Assembly (NCBI GenBank): GCA_035651755.1
Contig: DASRFA010000040.1
Coordinates: 1-64,000 of the forward strand
DNA length: 64,000 nt
Direction: 5' to 3'
DNA from: DASRFA01 sp035651755
Lineage (GTDB): Bacteria; Desulfobacterota; Binatia; UBA12015
Part shown: positions 9,658-17,869 of the stretch, in pieces
Layout of the letters: every line of letters starts with the position of its first letter
Position numbering within the stretch: position 1 is the first letter of the stretch
The notes under the pieces: generated by a model
Seen by the model: only the letters and a program-made list of their open reading frames with translations
Told to the model about the DNA's origin: nothing
Databases searched by the model: none
Position numbers and translations under genes: made by a program

Positions 9658-9904
9658 CTCGCCTCCGTGCGGCTAACGCTGTCGGCTCCACTGGGGAGCC
9701 GCGGCCAACCTGGCACAACGACTCGCACCGGGGAACCACGAGAAACGACATGATGTGCCACGGTGCGTCGCATGCGACGCCGCGCGCGTCGCACGTCGTC
9801 AGCGTGCGCGACGTCGCGCGTCGACGACGCGTGGAAGAGGTCGGCGGCCGCGACACGACGACGTGGCGCGTCGGCGCACGGCGGCGATGCCCAGCGTGGC
9901 TGCC

Positions 9905-10203
9905 CTACCGTGACGGCTCCGCCGCGCTCCCGTTTGTCTTGACGGTGGCGGCGGATCCTTCCATCCGCTCGAGCGCCTCGCCGTACGGCGATGCGCTTCG
10001 TCCAAGACTAAGCGTGGGCACGACGAACTCAGACTCGCGAGAGGAGATTCGGCTCGAGGACAGCCGCAGGCCGCCTCCATTCTTCGCCGGGTCGCGGCGA
10101 CGGCGGAGTCGGTGCAATCGGCAAAGCTCCGCTCCGCGCGGCTCGCTTCGACCGCGACGAAAGCTGCCAGGGCCACGAGCAGGGTCTGCGACGCGACTTT
10201 CAC
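9905..10203 (-). pseudogene. Small exported Cys-containing protein, possibly frameshifted
   Basis: A GTG start at 10203 is preceded by GGGAGG. It opens a clear signal peptide (VKVASQTLLVALAAFVAVEA), then ADCTDSAVAATRRRMEAACGC. Beyond this the same frame runs on to 9799 as low-information Arg/Ser/Pro sequence. A second frame gives a more protein-like end (SEFVVPTLSLGRSASPYGEALERM...) stopping at 9905. I therefore suspect a frameshift near 10090. The start lies 46 bases after the stop of the propeller-like fragment, so the two may once have formed an operon. I do not recognise a family. An intact gene ending at 9799 cannot be excluded. Confidence 0.35.
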
Positions 10204-10249
10204 GGGATCGCCTCCCGCCGACGGGATTCCGCTGTTTGAGGTTCTCGCG

Positions 10250-10714
10250 CTACTGGCCACCGCGGCGCAGCGCGACCGGCACCGCGAAGAGCGCGACACT
10301 GCCCTCTTCCACGCGATCGAACACGGCGAGCACGCCGTCGGACGTCGGTACGAGCGACACCGTGCGCGCGTCGTCGGCGAGCCGGATGACTTGCGAGCGT
10401 GGGTTCCCGTCCGCGCCCACGGTGACCGCGTGGACCGGCCCGCTCTGGCCGTCGGCGCTCGCGATCCAGGCGACCACCGCGGTGCCGTGAGTCTCCACCG
10501 CGGCGGGTCGCCACACGCCGGTGACGCCGGTGGCAACGAGGGTAGTCGCCAGAACGGAGCCCGTGGCATCCATCATCGCCGCGTGCACCTCCATCGGGAC
10601 AGGAAGCGCCGGCTCGGCTGGCGCGGTCACCCAAACCACGAGGAACGCGTCGCCGAATGCGGCGTTGCGCGTGACGGCACTCATCCAGAAGACGCAGGTT
10701 CGGCCGGTGTGCAC
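10250..10714 (-). pseudogene. C-terminal fragment of a secreted beta-propeller-like protein
   Basis: The leftward frame reads like the last blades of a secreted repeat protein: AAFGDAFLVVWV, then VHAAMMDATG, then WRPAAVETHGTAVVAWI, then VHAVTVGADGNPR. Each repeat has an aromatic or valine strand, a VVW core and a DATG turn. There is no signal peptide, and the repeat pattern disappears at about 10680-10714, where a rightward gene fragment begins. The N-terminal part seems to have been lost at this junction. No enzyme motif is present. The antisense frame over this stretch (from 10521 on the plus strand) does not look like protein before about 10700. Confidence 0.5.
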
Positions 10715-11604
10715 CGGCTTCGCCTGCCAGATGGTGACGTTCGTCGACGAGGAGCGGACCGCAGACTTCTACGCCGAGCCCGACGACGCCGCCCGCAATC
10801 GCTGGCGCTACGAGACCCGCCTCGCCGGCCTCGACGACTCGACCCGCGTGAGCCTCTCCGCGACCTGCGAGCCCGCGTGGGAATACCGCTATCGGACGCG
10901 CCCCGGGCTCAGTTGGCAGAACCCGTTCGCGATGAAGCCCTTCGACGATCTGGTGCGAAACTTCAGGGTCAAGCTGTCGCATCGCCCCGCCGAGGTCCGG
11001 ACCACCACGCTGACGCCGGCCTTGTGGAATGGCGTCATGTAAGGCGCGCGCGCGCGGCACTGGAACCTGCCCGGCGGCCGACCTGGCTCCCGCCGGCGAT
11101 CTCCGAGTCGGCTTCGTCCGCTGGACCGCCGGCGACGAGCCGTTCTTCTTCTGCAACAAGCAGGCGGTCTACCAGGCGGCGTTGCTGTTCGACCTCGACG
11201 AGATCCCGAGCAGGCGCAAGCTCATCTCGTCGGCCGAGCTGCGCTTGACGCAGGACATGCTCGGGAGGGCCCACGGCGCCGATCTTCCGCTCTTCGTCCC
11301 CGGCTGCATCGGCGAGATCGCGACGGTGAAGGAGGACTGGAGCGCGAAATCCGGCCTCGTCGCGAACGACGACTTGACGATCGTCGACGGCGAGATGGCG
11401 TACGACGACGTCGTGCGGGCGACCGTGACGCATCCCGTCGTCGACTGGGCCGCCGATCCGGACAGCAACCTGGGGTTCGTCGTGAAGGGCTTCGACGAGG
11501 CATTCACCGAGGACGACCAGGCGTGCGTCTCGAACATCACCTCCGCCGAGCTCGTGGTCACCTACGTCGACTTCCCCGACGTACCGGTCGTGTTCTCCCG
11601 CTGA
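10700..11604 (+). pseudogene. DNRLRE-like secreted protein, 5'-truncated and frameshifted
   Basis: Protein-like sequence starts at about 10700 (TGFACQMVTFVDEERTADFY) with no signal peptide, and runs in one frame to TAA at 11040-11042. The continuation is one base out of register: CPAADLAPAGDLRVGFVRW, then the DNRLRE-type strand LLFDLDEIPS...SSAELRLTQ, ending at TGA 11602-11604. One extra base near 11030-11042 would join them into a single gene. The alternative is two adjacent genes, with the second starting at ATG 11029. The first half has no start-region signal, so the gene is also truncated at its 5' end, where it abuts the inverted propeller fragment. The original product was probably an extracellular structural or carbohydrate-binding-like protein. 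Confidence 0.5.
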
Positions 11605-11673
11605 CCTTGCAGCCGCCCCGGAGCACGCGAATCGTGCCCGGGGCGGCGTCTCGAATCTTTCCCTGTTCGCGAT

Positions 11674-12370
11674 TCAGGGCGCCAGGGAGACCTCCCCGTT
11701 CGCGCCGCGAGCGGCTGCAACGACGCTCGCCGTTTGGGTCCCGGCGTCGACCTCGTCGATGATGCAGCGACGACCGACGCACCCCGCCCGGAAGTGCAGC
11801 TGCGTCTGGACGGTGGCCTGGAGCTCCACGCGCTTGATGACGATCCCGAGGTCGGTGTCCGCCAGCTCGATCACCCCGGTGACGTTCTTCCTGGGTCGCT
11901 GGAATGCCGTTTCGGGCTGCCGGGCGCCCTGCAGGTTGTCGACCACCCGATTCGAAGATCAGGAAGCTCTTCTTGGGAATCACGAAGCGATACACGCGCG
12001 GCCCTTTCGAGCGAATTGCCTGACCCCGAAACCGCACCGCTCCTGCGAGGCGGACGCCGATCTCCGAGAAGTCCGCGACCGCACCGATGCCGCGGCAGTT
12101 CCGCTCCACGGCGAACGGGGTCAGGAACATGTCGAGACGCGTCAGGTCGAAGAACACGCCGTCGCGCGTCACCTGCGGCGTGATCTCCATTCGCCCTGCC
12201 GTGATGCCCGCGGCGAAGTCCACCGGATCGCCGCACGGCACGCGCTGCCGGATGTGAACCGTACCGCCCACGTCGGTCATGATCGGGGCGGGCGCGGCCG
12301 TCGCGAGCGACGGCGACAGCACGCTCGCGCTCAACATCCCGGCCACAAAGAGCGTCAGTGTCGTCTTCAT
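11674..12370 (-). pseudogene. Exported protein of unknown function, single-base frameshift
   Basis: The start ATG 12370 (an adjacent ATG lies at 12373) follows AGGAG and opens a signal peptide (MKTTLTLFVAGMLSASVL, cleavage after ATA or TAA). About 140 residues of sensible beta-rich sequence follow, through KKSFLIFESG. Then the frame degenerates. The continuation (VVDNLQGARQPETAF to GANGEVSLAP) is in the next frame and stops at 11674. Removing one G from the GGG near 11946-11948 restores a protein of about 232 residues. It begins 17 bases after the stop of the secreted protein 12387-13529, so it is the third gene of the Lgt-led operon. It could be a real mutation or an assembly error. No family was recognised. 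Confidence 0.6.
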
Positions 12371-12386
12371 CATCGGCTCCTGAGCG

Positions 12387-13529
12387 TTATTTGATGCGTA
12401 CCAGCGTGACGTTCTTCAGCGTCGCGCCCACGTCCGCCAGCGATGCATCGACTCGAAGCGGGTACTTGGCGCTCGCGGCGGAGGTGCCGATGACTGCGCC
12501 GTTGCAGATCGTGCCCGGGGTGCAGGGTCCGCTCAGCTTGAAGTACGAGACCGACGCCGTGCCATCGAGGTTGTCCTTGATCTGGACGCGGAACCGGTCG
12601 CCCGGGTCGTACGGCCCGACGGATGGGCCCGACGGGCTGCCGTCCTCGACGATGACGACGTTGCCGCCCGCGCCCAGCCGGATTCCGAAAGCGACGTCGG
12701 CCTGGCTGGGATCGGTGTCGGGACCGACATCCGGCGCGAGTCCGACGACGTGTCCCTTGTCGTTCTCGGTCGCCTCGAACTCGACCCAGCCGTCGCCCTG
12801 GGTGATCGCCTGTTTCGACGCGGCCCCCGCGTCGAAGGAGCCATCCGGCATCGAGTCCCGCGACAGGTCGTTCCCCGCCGGCGAGGTGCCGATGAGATCC
12901 GTCCAGATCACGGGCTCCTGCGCTCGCCGCGGGTCGACGAATCCGGGAAGCAACGTTCCGCCGTCGCTGCACGCGTCGTCGAAGCAGGTGTTCGCGTCGA
13001 AGTTCGTGCTCACGTGCGCATTCGCGGTGCAGAACTCCTCGACACCCTCGGCCGGCTCCGCTCCGCCGCCGTTGACGAGATCGATGCACTCGTCGACGCA
13101 GACGGCGTTGGCGTCGGCGTAGACCGCCGGGACCTGCGTCGCGCAGTTCAGGCAGACCGCGAAGCCGTCGGGAAACGGCCCCTGGAAGTCGATCTTCTTC
13201 GGCAACCCGCCGCAGGCGGCTTCCGCAGCCGAGGAGAGATCGAGCCCGATCGAGCTCTGCTCGCCCTGTGCGAGCGCGACCGCCGCGTGCGCGAACGACA
13301 TCCCGATCCCGGTCTCCGTGGAGTTCGCGCACCCGGTGCTGCCCGGGTCCGGGACCTTCGGGATGTCGCACATGATCGCGCTCGCGTGCGGCAGAGGGCC
13401 GGCCTCGAGCTCGCTCGGCCCGGCGATTCCGTGGGTCTGCAGGGCGCAGTTGGGAACCGCGAGCAGGATCAGCGGCAAGAACCAGACGGCGCGCAGCCGC
13501 CGGCCAATCGACTTCACGAAGTTGACCAT
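12387..13529 (-). CDS. Secreted Cys-rich protein with C-terminal jelly-roll (ConA-like) domain
   Basis: 380 residues from ATG 13529, chosen because AGGAGG lies nine bases upstream. An in-frame ATG at 13538 sits directly on that Shine-Dalgarno. The N-terminus is a signal sequence (RRLRAVWFLPLILLAVPNC). The Cys is preceded by Asn, so a true lipobox is doubtful. The middle has repeated Cys pairs (CLNCATQ, CVDECID, CFDDACSDGG). From about residue 240 a beta-rich domain begins (PVIWTDLIGTSPAGNDL...DGWVEFEATENDKGHVVGL) and runs to the end (YPLRVDASLADVGATLKNV). It resembles the lectin-like domain found in many modular secreted proteins. The gene overlaps the end of the Lgt-like gene by 16 bases. 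Function unknown; surface binding is likely. Confidence 0.75.
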   Translation of the reverse strand: MVNFVKSIGRRLRAVWFLPLILLAVPNCALQTHGIAGPSELEAGPLPHASAIMCDIPKVPDPGSTGCANSTETGIGMSFAHAAVALAQGEQSSIGLDLSSAAEAACGGLPKKIDFQGPFPDGFAVCLNCATQVPAVYADANAVCVDECIDLVNGGGAEPAEGVEEFCTANAHVSTNFDANTCFDDACSDGGTLLPGFVDPRRAQEPVIWTDLIGTSPAGNDLSRDSMPDGSFDAGAASKQAITQGDGWVEFEATENDKGHVVGLAPDVGPDTDPSQADVAFGIRLGAGGNVVIVEDGSPSGPSVGPYDPGDRFRVQIKDNLDGTASVSYFKLSGPCTPGTICNGAVIGTSAASAKYPLRVDASLADVGATLKNVTLVRIK

Positions 13530-14368
13530 CGATGACATCCTCCTCGAACGCTTGGAGCGGGGCTCGACGCCCCGATCCGGCCGCAGCGCAGCGCGCAGAG
13601 CAGGGCGGAACCCGCCACGAACGTCGCGATCGCCACGAACTGAGAGGTCGACCACGGTCCGATGGTGCCGCGATCGGAATCGGCGCGGACGATCTCGATG
13701 ACGTAGCGGAGCGCGCCGTAGCCCAGCGCGAACGCGACCAGCGCCTGCCCCGACACGCGCTGGCGGCGGCGCACCGCCAGGACGAGCAACAGGAGCAGGG
13801 CGCCCGCCAGTGATTCATAGAGCTGTGCGGGATGGACCGGCAGCGACGTCGTCGCGTGCGCCGGCAGCAGCCCGAGCAGCCTCTGCTGGTCGAATGCGGG
13901 CGAGCCCGCAGGAAATCGGACCGCCCACGGCCCGTTCCACTCGCGGCCGAAATCGCACCCGCCGAGAAAGCAGCCGACCCGCGTGACGGCGAGGCCGACG
14001 CACAAGGACGGCGCGACGCAGTCTGCCCACGTCAAGAGAGCCACGTCGTGGGCGTGACAGAAGGTCGCCGCGGCCACCAAGCCGCCGAGAAAACCTCCGT
14101 ACGCGACGAGCCCACCGTCCCAGCCGGCGACGATGTCCATCACCGAATGGAACTGATCGCGATTGGTCGCGACGTAGAGCAGTCGTGCGCCGACGACGGC
14201 GCCGACGAAGGTCCACGCGGCGCAGCGATCCGCGAGCCGCCTGTCGATCCCGGCCCGCTCGGCCAGTCTGACGGCGAGCATCCGTCCGCCGACGACCGAC
14301 AGCGTCAAGAACAGACCGTAGGAGTACAGCGGCACCCCGAGCGGGAGATGAACCAGGACGGGCCTCAC
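13514..14368 (-). CDS. lgt: Prolipoprotein diacylglyceryl transferase family protein (Lgt-like), variant active site
   Basis: 284 residues, about seven membrane helices, GTG start 14368. Lgt transfers diacylglycerol from phosphatidylglycerol to the lipobox Cys of prolipoproteins in the inner membrane. The family signature TRVGCFLGGCDFGREWNGPWAV (Arg130) and the HPAQLYES motif are present. The HGG motif of E. coli Lgt (His103) reads AYGG here (residues 89-92), so the usual essential His is replaced by Tyr. This Tyr variant suggests a diverged subfamily, and activity is not certain. It is the first gene of a leftward group: its end overlaps the next gene, a secreted protein, by 16 bases, and a third exported protein follows. 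A second Lgt-like domain occurs at 25806-28175. Confidence 0.85.
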   Translation of the reverse strand: MRPVLVHLPLGVPLYSYGLFLTLSVVGGRMLAVRLAERAGIDRRLADRCAAWTFVGAVVGARLLYVATNRDQFHSVMDIVAGWDGGLVAYGGFLGGLVAAATFCHAHDVALLTWADCVAPSLCVGLAVTRVGCFLGGCDFGREWNGPWAVRFPAGSPAFDQQRLLGLLPAHATTSLPVHPAQLYESLAGALLLLLVLAVRRRQRVSGQALVAFALGYGALRYVIEIVRADSDRGTIGPWSTSQFVAIATFVAGSALLCALRCGRIGASSPAPSVRGGCHRWSTS

Positions 14369-14662
14369 GGGATCCGCCGAATCCCGCCCCGGTCGGCGGA
14401 CGCCATGGCCGCCCGCACCGTCCGCCGCATATGGGTCGCATGGCCGATGTGGCCCATCCCGACCTTGGGGGCGTTCAATCGGTGCGAACAGTGTTCACGC
14501 GATCGTTCATCCACCGCGCAAGTGGAGTCGCGGACGCGCAACCGGCAGCCGATGTCGGTCAGCCAACATTTCGCTTGGCTAGGCGATCGCCCCGGATCTC
14601 GCCCGAGCGCCCCGCAACCCGGCCGACCGGTCTGCTACGCGCCCGAGCGCGTACGCGATGCG

Positions 14663-15190
14663 TCAGTTGCCCTTGTTGTACGTCGCCTGCGCGGCGCTGA
14701 TCAGCGACTTCGCGGCGGAGGGTCCGGACCATCCTTTGATCTGGACACCTTTGCCCTCGAGGAAGACTGCCGCGAGAAAGAACTGCTCCAGCTCGATCCG
14801 CGTGCGCTCGTTCAAGTCGCGAGCGTCGTTGCAGCGGTCGTCTTTCGCGGGCACCGCGATGACCCGGTCGTTCCGCTCGCGACCGCCGCCCTTCCTCTTC
14901 TGCGACACCCGGACCACGCCGATCGGCTGGCACGCGATCACGACCCCCGGATAGGCCGCGCCGTCGTGGTACACCATGGCGTCGAGCGGGTCGCCGTCCT
15001 CCGCTCGCGTGCTCGGGATGAATCCCCAGTCGAAGGGATAGGAGACGCCGAGCACGAGGGGACGGCCGAACAGGAACACTTCCTCGCCCGGGTCGTATTT
15101 GAACTTGATGCGCGAGCCGGCCGGCGTTTCGATCACGACGCGGAGCGCTCCGTCGCGATCGAACGTCGGAAGATGAATGAGGTTCGGCAT
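14663..15190 (-). CDS. ppa: Inorganic pyrophosphatase (family I)
   Basis: Hydrolyses pyrophosphate to two phosphates in the cytoplasm, pulling biosynthetic reactions forward. From ATG 15190 the protein has 175 residues, the normal length for bacterial family I enzymes. The open frame extends 45 codons upstream, but that part is Arg-rich and not family-like. The signature DGDPLD is at residues 65-70. The substrate and metal residues around KFKYDPG (29-35) and YPFDWGFIP (51-59) are also present. The Shine-Dalgarno is weak. It stands alone, leftward, between the Lgt group and ilvBN. Confidence 0.93.
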   Translation of the reverse strand: MPNLIHLPTFDRDGALRVVIETPAGSRIKFKYDPGEEVFLFGRPLVLGVSYPFDWGFIPSTRAEDGDPLDAMVYHDGAAYPGVVIACQPIGVVRVSQKRKGGGRERNDRVIAVPAKDDRCNDARDLNERTRIELEQFFLAAVFLEGKGVQIKGWSGPSAAKSLISAAQATYNKGN

Positions 15191-15480
15191 GTCGTCGCGT
15201 GCGCGCCGCGCGCCCGACGTTGCCTCGACGGTGCGCGGTCCAAGTCTGCAAAGAGCTTCGATGGATCGCAATCGAACGCGGAAGAGCGAGCCGGCCGCCG
15301 ACTTCGTTTTGCGAAAATTTCGCACCAGACCGGGTCGCGGCGCTCACCGGGCTGCCCAGGTTCCGGAGGAGCGCGGATCGCGACGGGATCCTGGGCCGGG
15401 TCGAACGTCACTGCATCGCCTGACCGAAAATCCGTCGATCGGATCCGCCCCGGCCCCGTAGCCTCGCAAAACCGTCCAGG

Positions 15481-15801
15481 CTACTCGAGCCACGCCGCGA
15501 CAGCGGCGAACGTCCGCCGGCCGTCGGGCTCGTGCCGGATCTCGAGCACGTCCTCCAGCTTCGCGAGCTGGCGCTCGAGCTGCTCGAGGCGGTCGTCGGC
15601 GCGCACGAGCAGCAGGATCGCGCTCCGCGCGCCGTCGCCGACCGGCAGGCACAGCACGCCGTCGACGTTGAACGCGCGTCGCGCGAAGAGCCCGCTCACG
15701 TGCGACAGGACGCCGGGATGGTTCCGCACGGTGAGCCGCAGCACGACCGATGCGTCGAGGGGCGCTCCGGCGGAAAGGTCTTCACGCGGCTCGGTCGGCA
15801 T
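15481..15801 (-). CDS. ilvN: Acetolactate synthase small (regulatory) subunit
   Basis: 106 residues holding one ACT domain (VVLRLTVRNHPGVLSHVSGLFARRAFNVDGV), which binds valine and confers feedback inhibition on the large subunit. The length and single ACT domain match E. coli IlvN of isozyme I rather than the longer IlvH type. Its ATG lies 20 bases inside the end of ilvB, so the two are translationally coupled and expressed from the attenuated leader upstream. The C-terminal segment (QLERQLAKLEDVLEIRHEPDG) is the usual dimer-interface region. Confidence 0.93.
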   Translation of the reverse strand: MPTEPREDLSAGAPLDASVVLRLTVRNHPGVLSHVSGLFARRAFNVDGVLCLPVGDGARSAILLLVRADDRLEQLERQLAKLEDVLEIRHEPDGRRTFAAVAAWLE

Positions 15802-17470
15802 GGGCGTCTCCTGCGATCAGCATGTCGCGATTCGCGGCGCCGGGCGGCACCATCGGGTACACGTTGCGCTCGCGCGCGATCGGCACGTCGATCAGGCACG
15901 GGCCGGGCTCGGCGAGCGCCGCCGCCAGCGCGGCGCGCGGGTCGGAGGCGTCGCCGAGCGCGACGCCGCGCATCCCGAACGCGCGCGCGAGGGCGGCGAA
16001 GTCGGGCTCGGCGTGGAAGCGCGAAGCCTGGTAGCGCCGGCCGTAGAAGAGCTCCTGCTGCTGCCGGACGAGGCCGAGGTGCGCGTTGTTCAGCAGGATC
16101 ACCTTGACGTCGGCGCGCTCTTCCGCCGCGGTCGCGAGCTCCTGCAGGTTCATGAGCAGCGACCCGTCGCCGGTGAAGCACAGCACCTTGCGGCAGGGGT
16201 CGGCGAGCGCGGCGCCGATCGCGGCCGGCAGGCCGAACCCCATCGTCCCGAGCCCGCCCGACGTCAGGAGCTGGCGCGGAAGGCGGAACGGAAACGCCTG
16301 CGCCACCCACATCTGGTGCTGGCCCACGTCGGTGGTCACGATCGCGTCGTCGCCCGCGAGCTCGCCCGCGGCGCGCACGATGCCGTAGGGCTCGAGCGGA
16401 TCGTCCGCGCCCGGCATCGCGAGCGGCGCCGCCGCGCGCAGCGCCGCGAGGCGCGCGAGCCACGCCGGTCGCGCGTTCGGCTCCACGAGCGGAAGGAGCG
16501 CGGAGAGGAATTCCCCGGCGTCCGCCCGCACGCCGAGGAGCGGCGTCTTGATCTTGCCGATCTCGCTCGCGTCGACGTCGACGTGCACGATCTTCGCGCG
16601 CGGGCAGAACTCCGACGCCTTCCCGGTCGCCCGGTCGTCGAACCGCATCCCGAGCGCGAGCACGAGGTCGCACTCCTCGAGCAGGTGGTTCACGTACGGC
16701 GCGCCGTGCATGCCGATCATGCCGAGCGAAAGGCGGTGCGCCGCGGGAAGAGCCCCGAGGCCGAGCAGGGTGGACGCGACCGGCAGCGAGACCTGCTCCG
16801 CCAGCTCGCGAAGGAGGGCGGTCGCGCCGGCCGCGATCACGCCCGCGCCAGCGAGCACGATCGGGCGCTCCGCCGCGCGCAGCAGAGCCGCCGCGCGCCG
16901 CACGGCGGCGTGATCGAGCGCGGGCGGCGGATCGGTGGCGCCGGGCTCGGGAAAGCGCGTGACGTCGATCGCCTCCGTCTGCACGTCCTTCGGCACGTCG
17001 ACCACCACCGGGCCCGGTCGTCCCGAGGCGGCGATGCGGAACGCTTCCGGGATCACCTCGAGCAGCTCGGCCGCGGAGCGCACCAGCCAGTTGTGCTTCG
17101 TGATCGGGATGGTGAGGCCGTAGGTGTCGATCTCCTGGAACGCGTCGCTGCCGATCAGCGCCCGCGGCACCTGCCCGGTGATCGCGACCAGCGGGATCGA
17201 GTCGAGCTTCGCGTCCGCGATCGCGGTGAGCAGGTTCGTCGCTCCCGGACCGGACGTGCCGAAGCAGACCGCCGGCCGGCCGGTCGCGCGCGCCATGCCC
17301 TGGGCGATGAAGCCGGCGCCCTGCTCGTGGCGCGCGAGCACGTGCCGGATCGCGCTCCCGTGGAGCGCGTCGTACAGCGGCAGGTTCGCGCCGCCGGGAA
17401 TCCCGGCGACGGTGTCGATGCCCTGGCGCTCGAGCAGTCGCAGGATCAGCCCCGCACCGTTGGTCTTCAT
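15782..17470 (-). CDS. ilvB: Acetolactate synthase large (catalytic) subunit
   Basis: ThDP-dependent enzyme that condenses two pyruvates to acetolactate, or pyruvate with 2-oxobutyrate, as the first common step of valine, leucine and isoleucine synthesis. It is 562 residues from ATG 17470 (AGAGGG upstream), the same length as E. coli IlvB. The ThDP-activating Glu is E49 in RHEQGAGFIAQGMA. The ThDP/Mg motif GDGSLLMNLQEL...LNN is in the C-terminal third. FAD-binding segments are also recognisable (HGAPYVNHLLEECDLVLALG). It is followed by overlapping ilvN and preceded by a valine-rich leader peptide and a terminator-type hairpin, so regulation by attenuation is expected. Confidence 0.95.
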   Translation of the reverse strand: MKTNGAGLILRLLERQGIDTVAGIPGGANLPLYDALHGSAIRHVLARHEQGAGFIAQGMARATGRPAVCFGTSGPGATNLLTAIADAKLDSIPLVAITGQVPRALIGSDAFQEIDTYGLTIPITKHNWLVRSAAELLEVIPEAFRIAASGRPGPVVVDVPKDVQTEAIDVTRFPEPGATDPPPALDHAAVRRAAALLRAAERPIVLAGAGVIAAGATALLRELAEQVSLPVASTLLGLGALPAAHRLSLGMIGMHGAPYVNHLLEECDLVLALGMRFDDRATGKASEFCPRAKIVHVDVDASEIGKIKTPLLGVRADAGEFLSALLPLVEPNARPAWLARLAALRAAAPLAMPGADDPLEPYGIVRAAGELAGDDAIVTTDVGQHQMWVAQAFPFRLPRQLLTSGGLGTMGFGLPAAIGAALADPCRKVLCFTGDGSLLMNLQELATAAEERADVKVILLNNAHLGLVRQQQELFYGRRYQASRFHAEPDFAALARAFGMRGVALGDASDPRAALAAALAEPGPCLIDVPIARERNVYPMVPPGAANRDMLIAGDAHADRAA

Positions 17471-17526
17471 GTCGGCCCTCTCGTCCTCGGTTCGCTGCGG
17501 CACGCGGCGACGGGGGCCAGAGACGC

Positions 17527-17561
17527 GAAACCCCCGCCGGCCATCGGCCGGCAGGGGTTTT
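17527..17561 (-). terminator. ilvBN attenuator hairpin (leader terminator)
   Basis: Between the leader peptide stop (17585) and ilvB ATG (17470), on the minus strand, lies AAA-CCCC-T-GCCGGCC, loop GAT, then GGCCGGC-G-GGGG-TTT. This is a 14-bp stem with one mismatch and a short T-run. Just upstream, minus-strand GGGGAGA (17583-17577) can pair with TCTC...CCCC (17565-17554). That pairing captures the CCCC of the terminator and would act as antiterminator. This is the layout expected for translation-controlled attenuation. Confidence 0.75.
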
Positions 17562-17584
17562 GAGATCGGTCTTCGGTCTCCCCG

Positions 17585-17683
17585 CTACGGCGCGACGGCC
17601 CAGGCGACGCACACGACGACGACGACCACGACCGGAAGTCGGGTGCCGAGCAGGGAGCGGGTTGCGCCGTCTGCGGAGAGCAT
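17585..17683 (-). CDS. ilvBN leader peptide (valine-rich, attenuation)
   Basis: A 32-codon reading frame from ATG 17683 to TAG 17585. It encodes MLSADGATRSLLGTRLP, then seven valines in a row, then CVAWAVAP (nine valines in all). It resembles the E. coli ilvB leader peptide in size and in its run of Val codons. When valyl-tRNA is scarce, ribosomes would stall on the GTC/GTG run and favour the antiterminator over the hairpin at 17527-17561. The stop codon is 24 bases before that hairpin and the ilvB start is 115 bases away. It is too short for normal gene finding. No strong Shine-Dalgarno is visible before it, and its promoter was not clearly identified. Confidence 0.8.
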   Translation of the reverse strand: MLSADGATRSLLGTRLPVVVVVVVCVAWAVAP

Positions 17684-17820
17684 GACGCGGTCGACATAGC
17701 CCGGACGAGCGGTCCGGCGCAAGACTCCCGCATCGGCCGGCCGGATTCGCGATTCCACGGCCGTGTGGTGGGTGCGCCGGAGCCGCGCCGAGTGAGCGAA
17801 GCGCGTCGATCCGGCGTCGT

Positions 17821-17849
17821 TTGACACCGCCCCGGGCGGCCGCTTGAAT
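17821..17849 (+). promoter_or_regulatory. Sigma-70-type promoter for the acyltransferase/patatin operon
   Basis: A perfect -35 TTGACA (17821-17826) and a -10 TTGAAT (17844-17849) are separated by exactly 17 bases. They lie 20 bases before the ATG at 17870. This fits a short-leader housekeeping promoter reading rightward, divergent from the ilvBN leader. Confidence 0.65.
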
Positions 17850-17869
17850 CCACGCCCCGCGGCGAAGCG

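Noticed and set aside
13832..17563. Very long rightward open frame (over 1200 codons) covering lgt, ppa and ilvBN
   Set aside because: It is antisense to well-identified genes, is extremely rich in Arg, Ala, Gly and Asp, and has no motif; a GC-skewed shadow.
17606..17632. GTC/GAC trinucleotide repeat as a simple microsatellite
   Set aside because: It lies in frame inside a short ORF with start and stop and is followed by an attenuator hairpin, so the leader-peptide reading explains it better.
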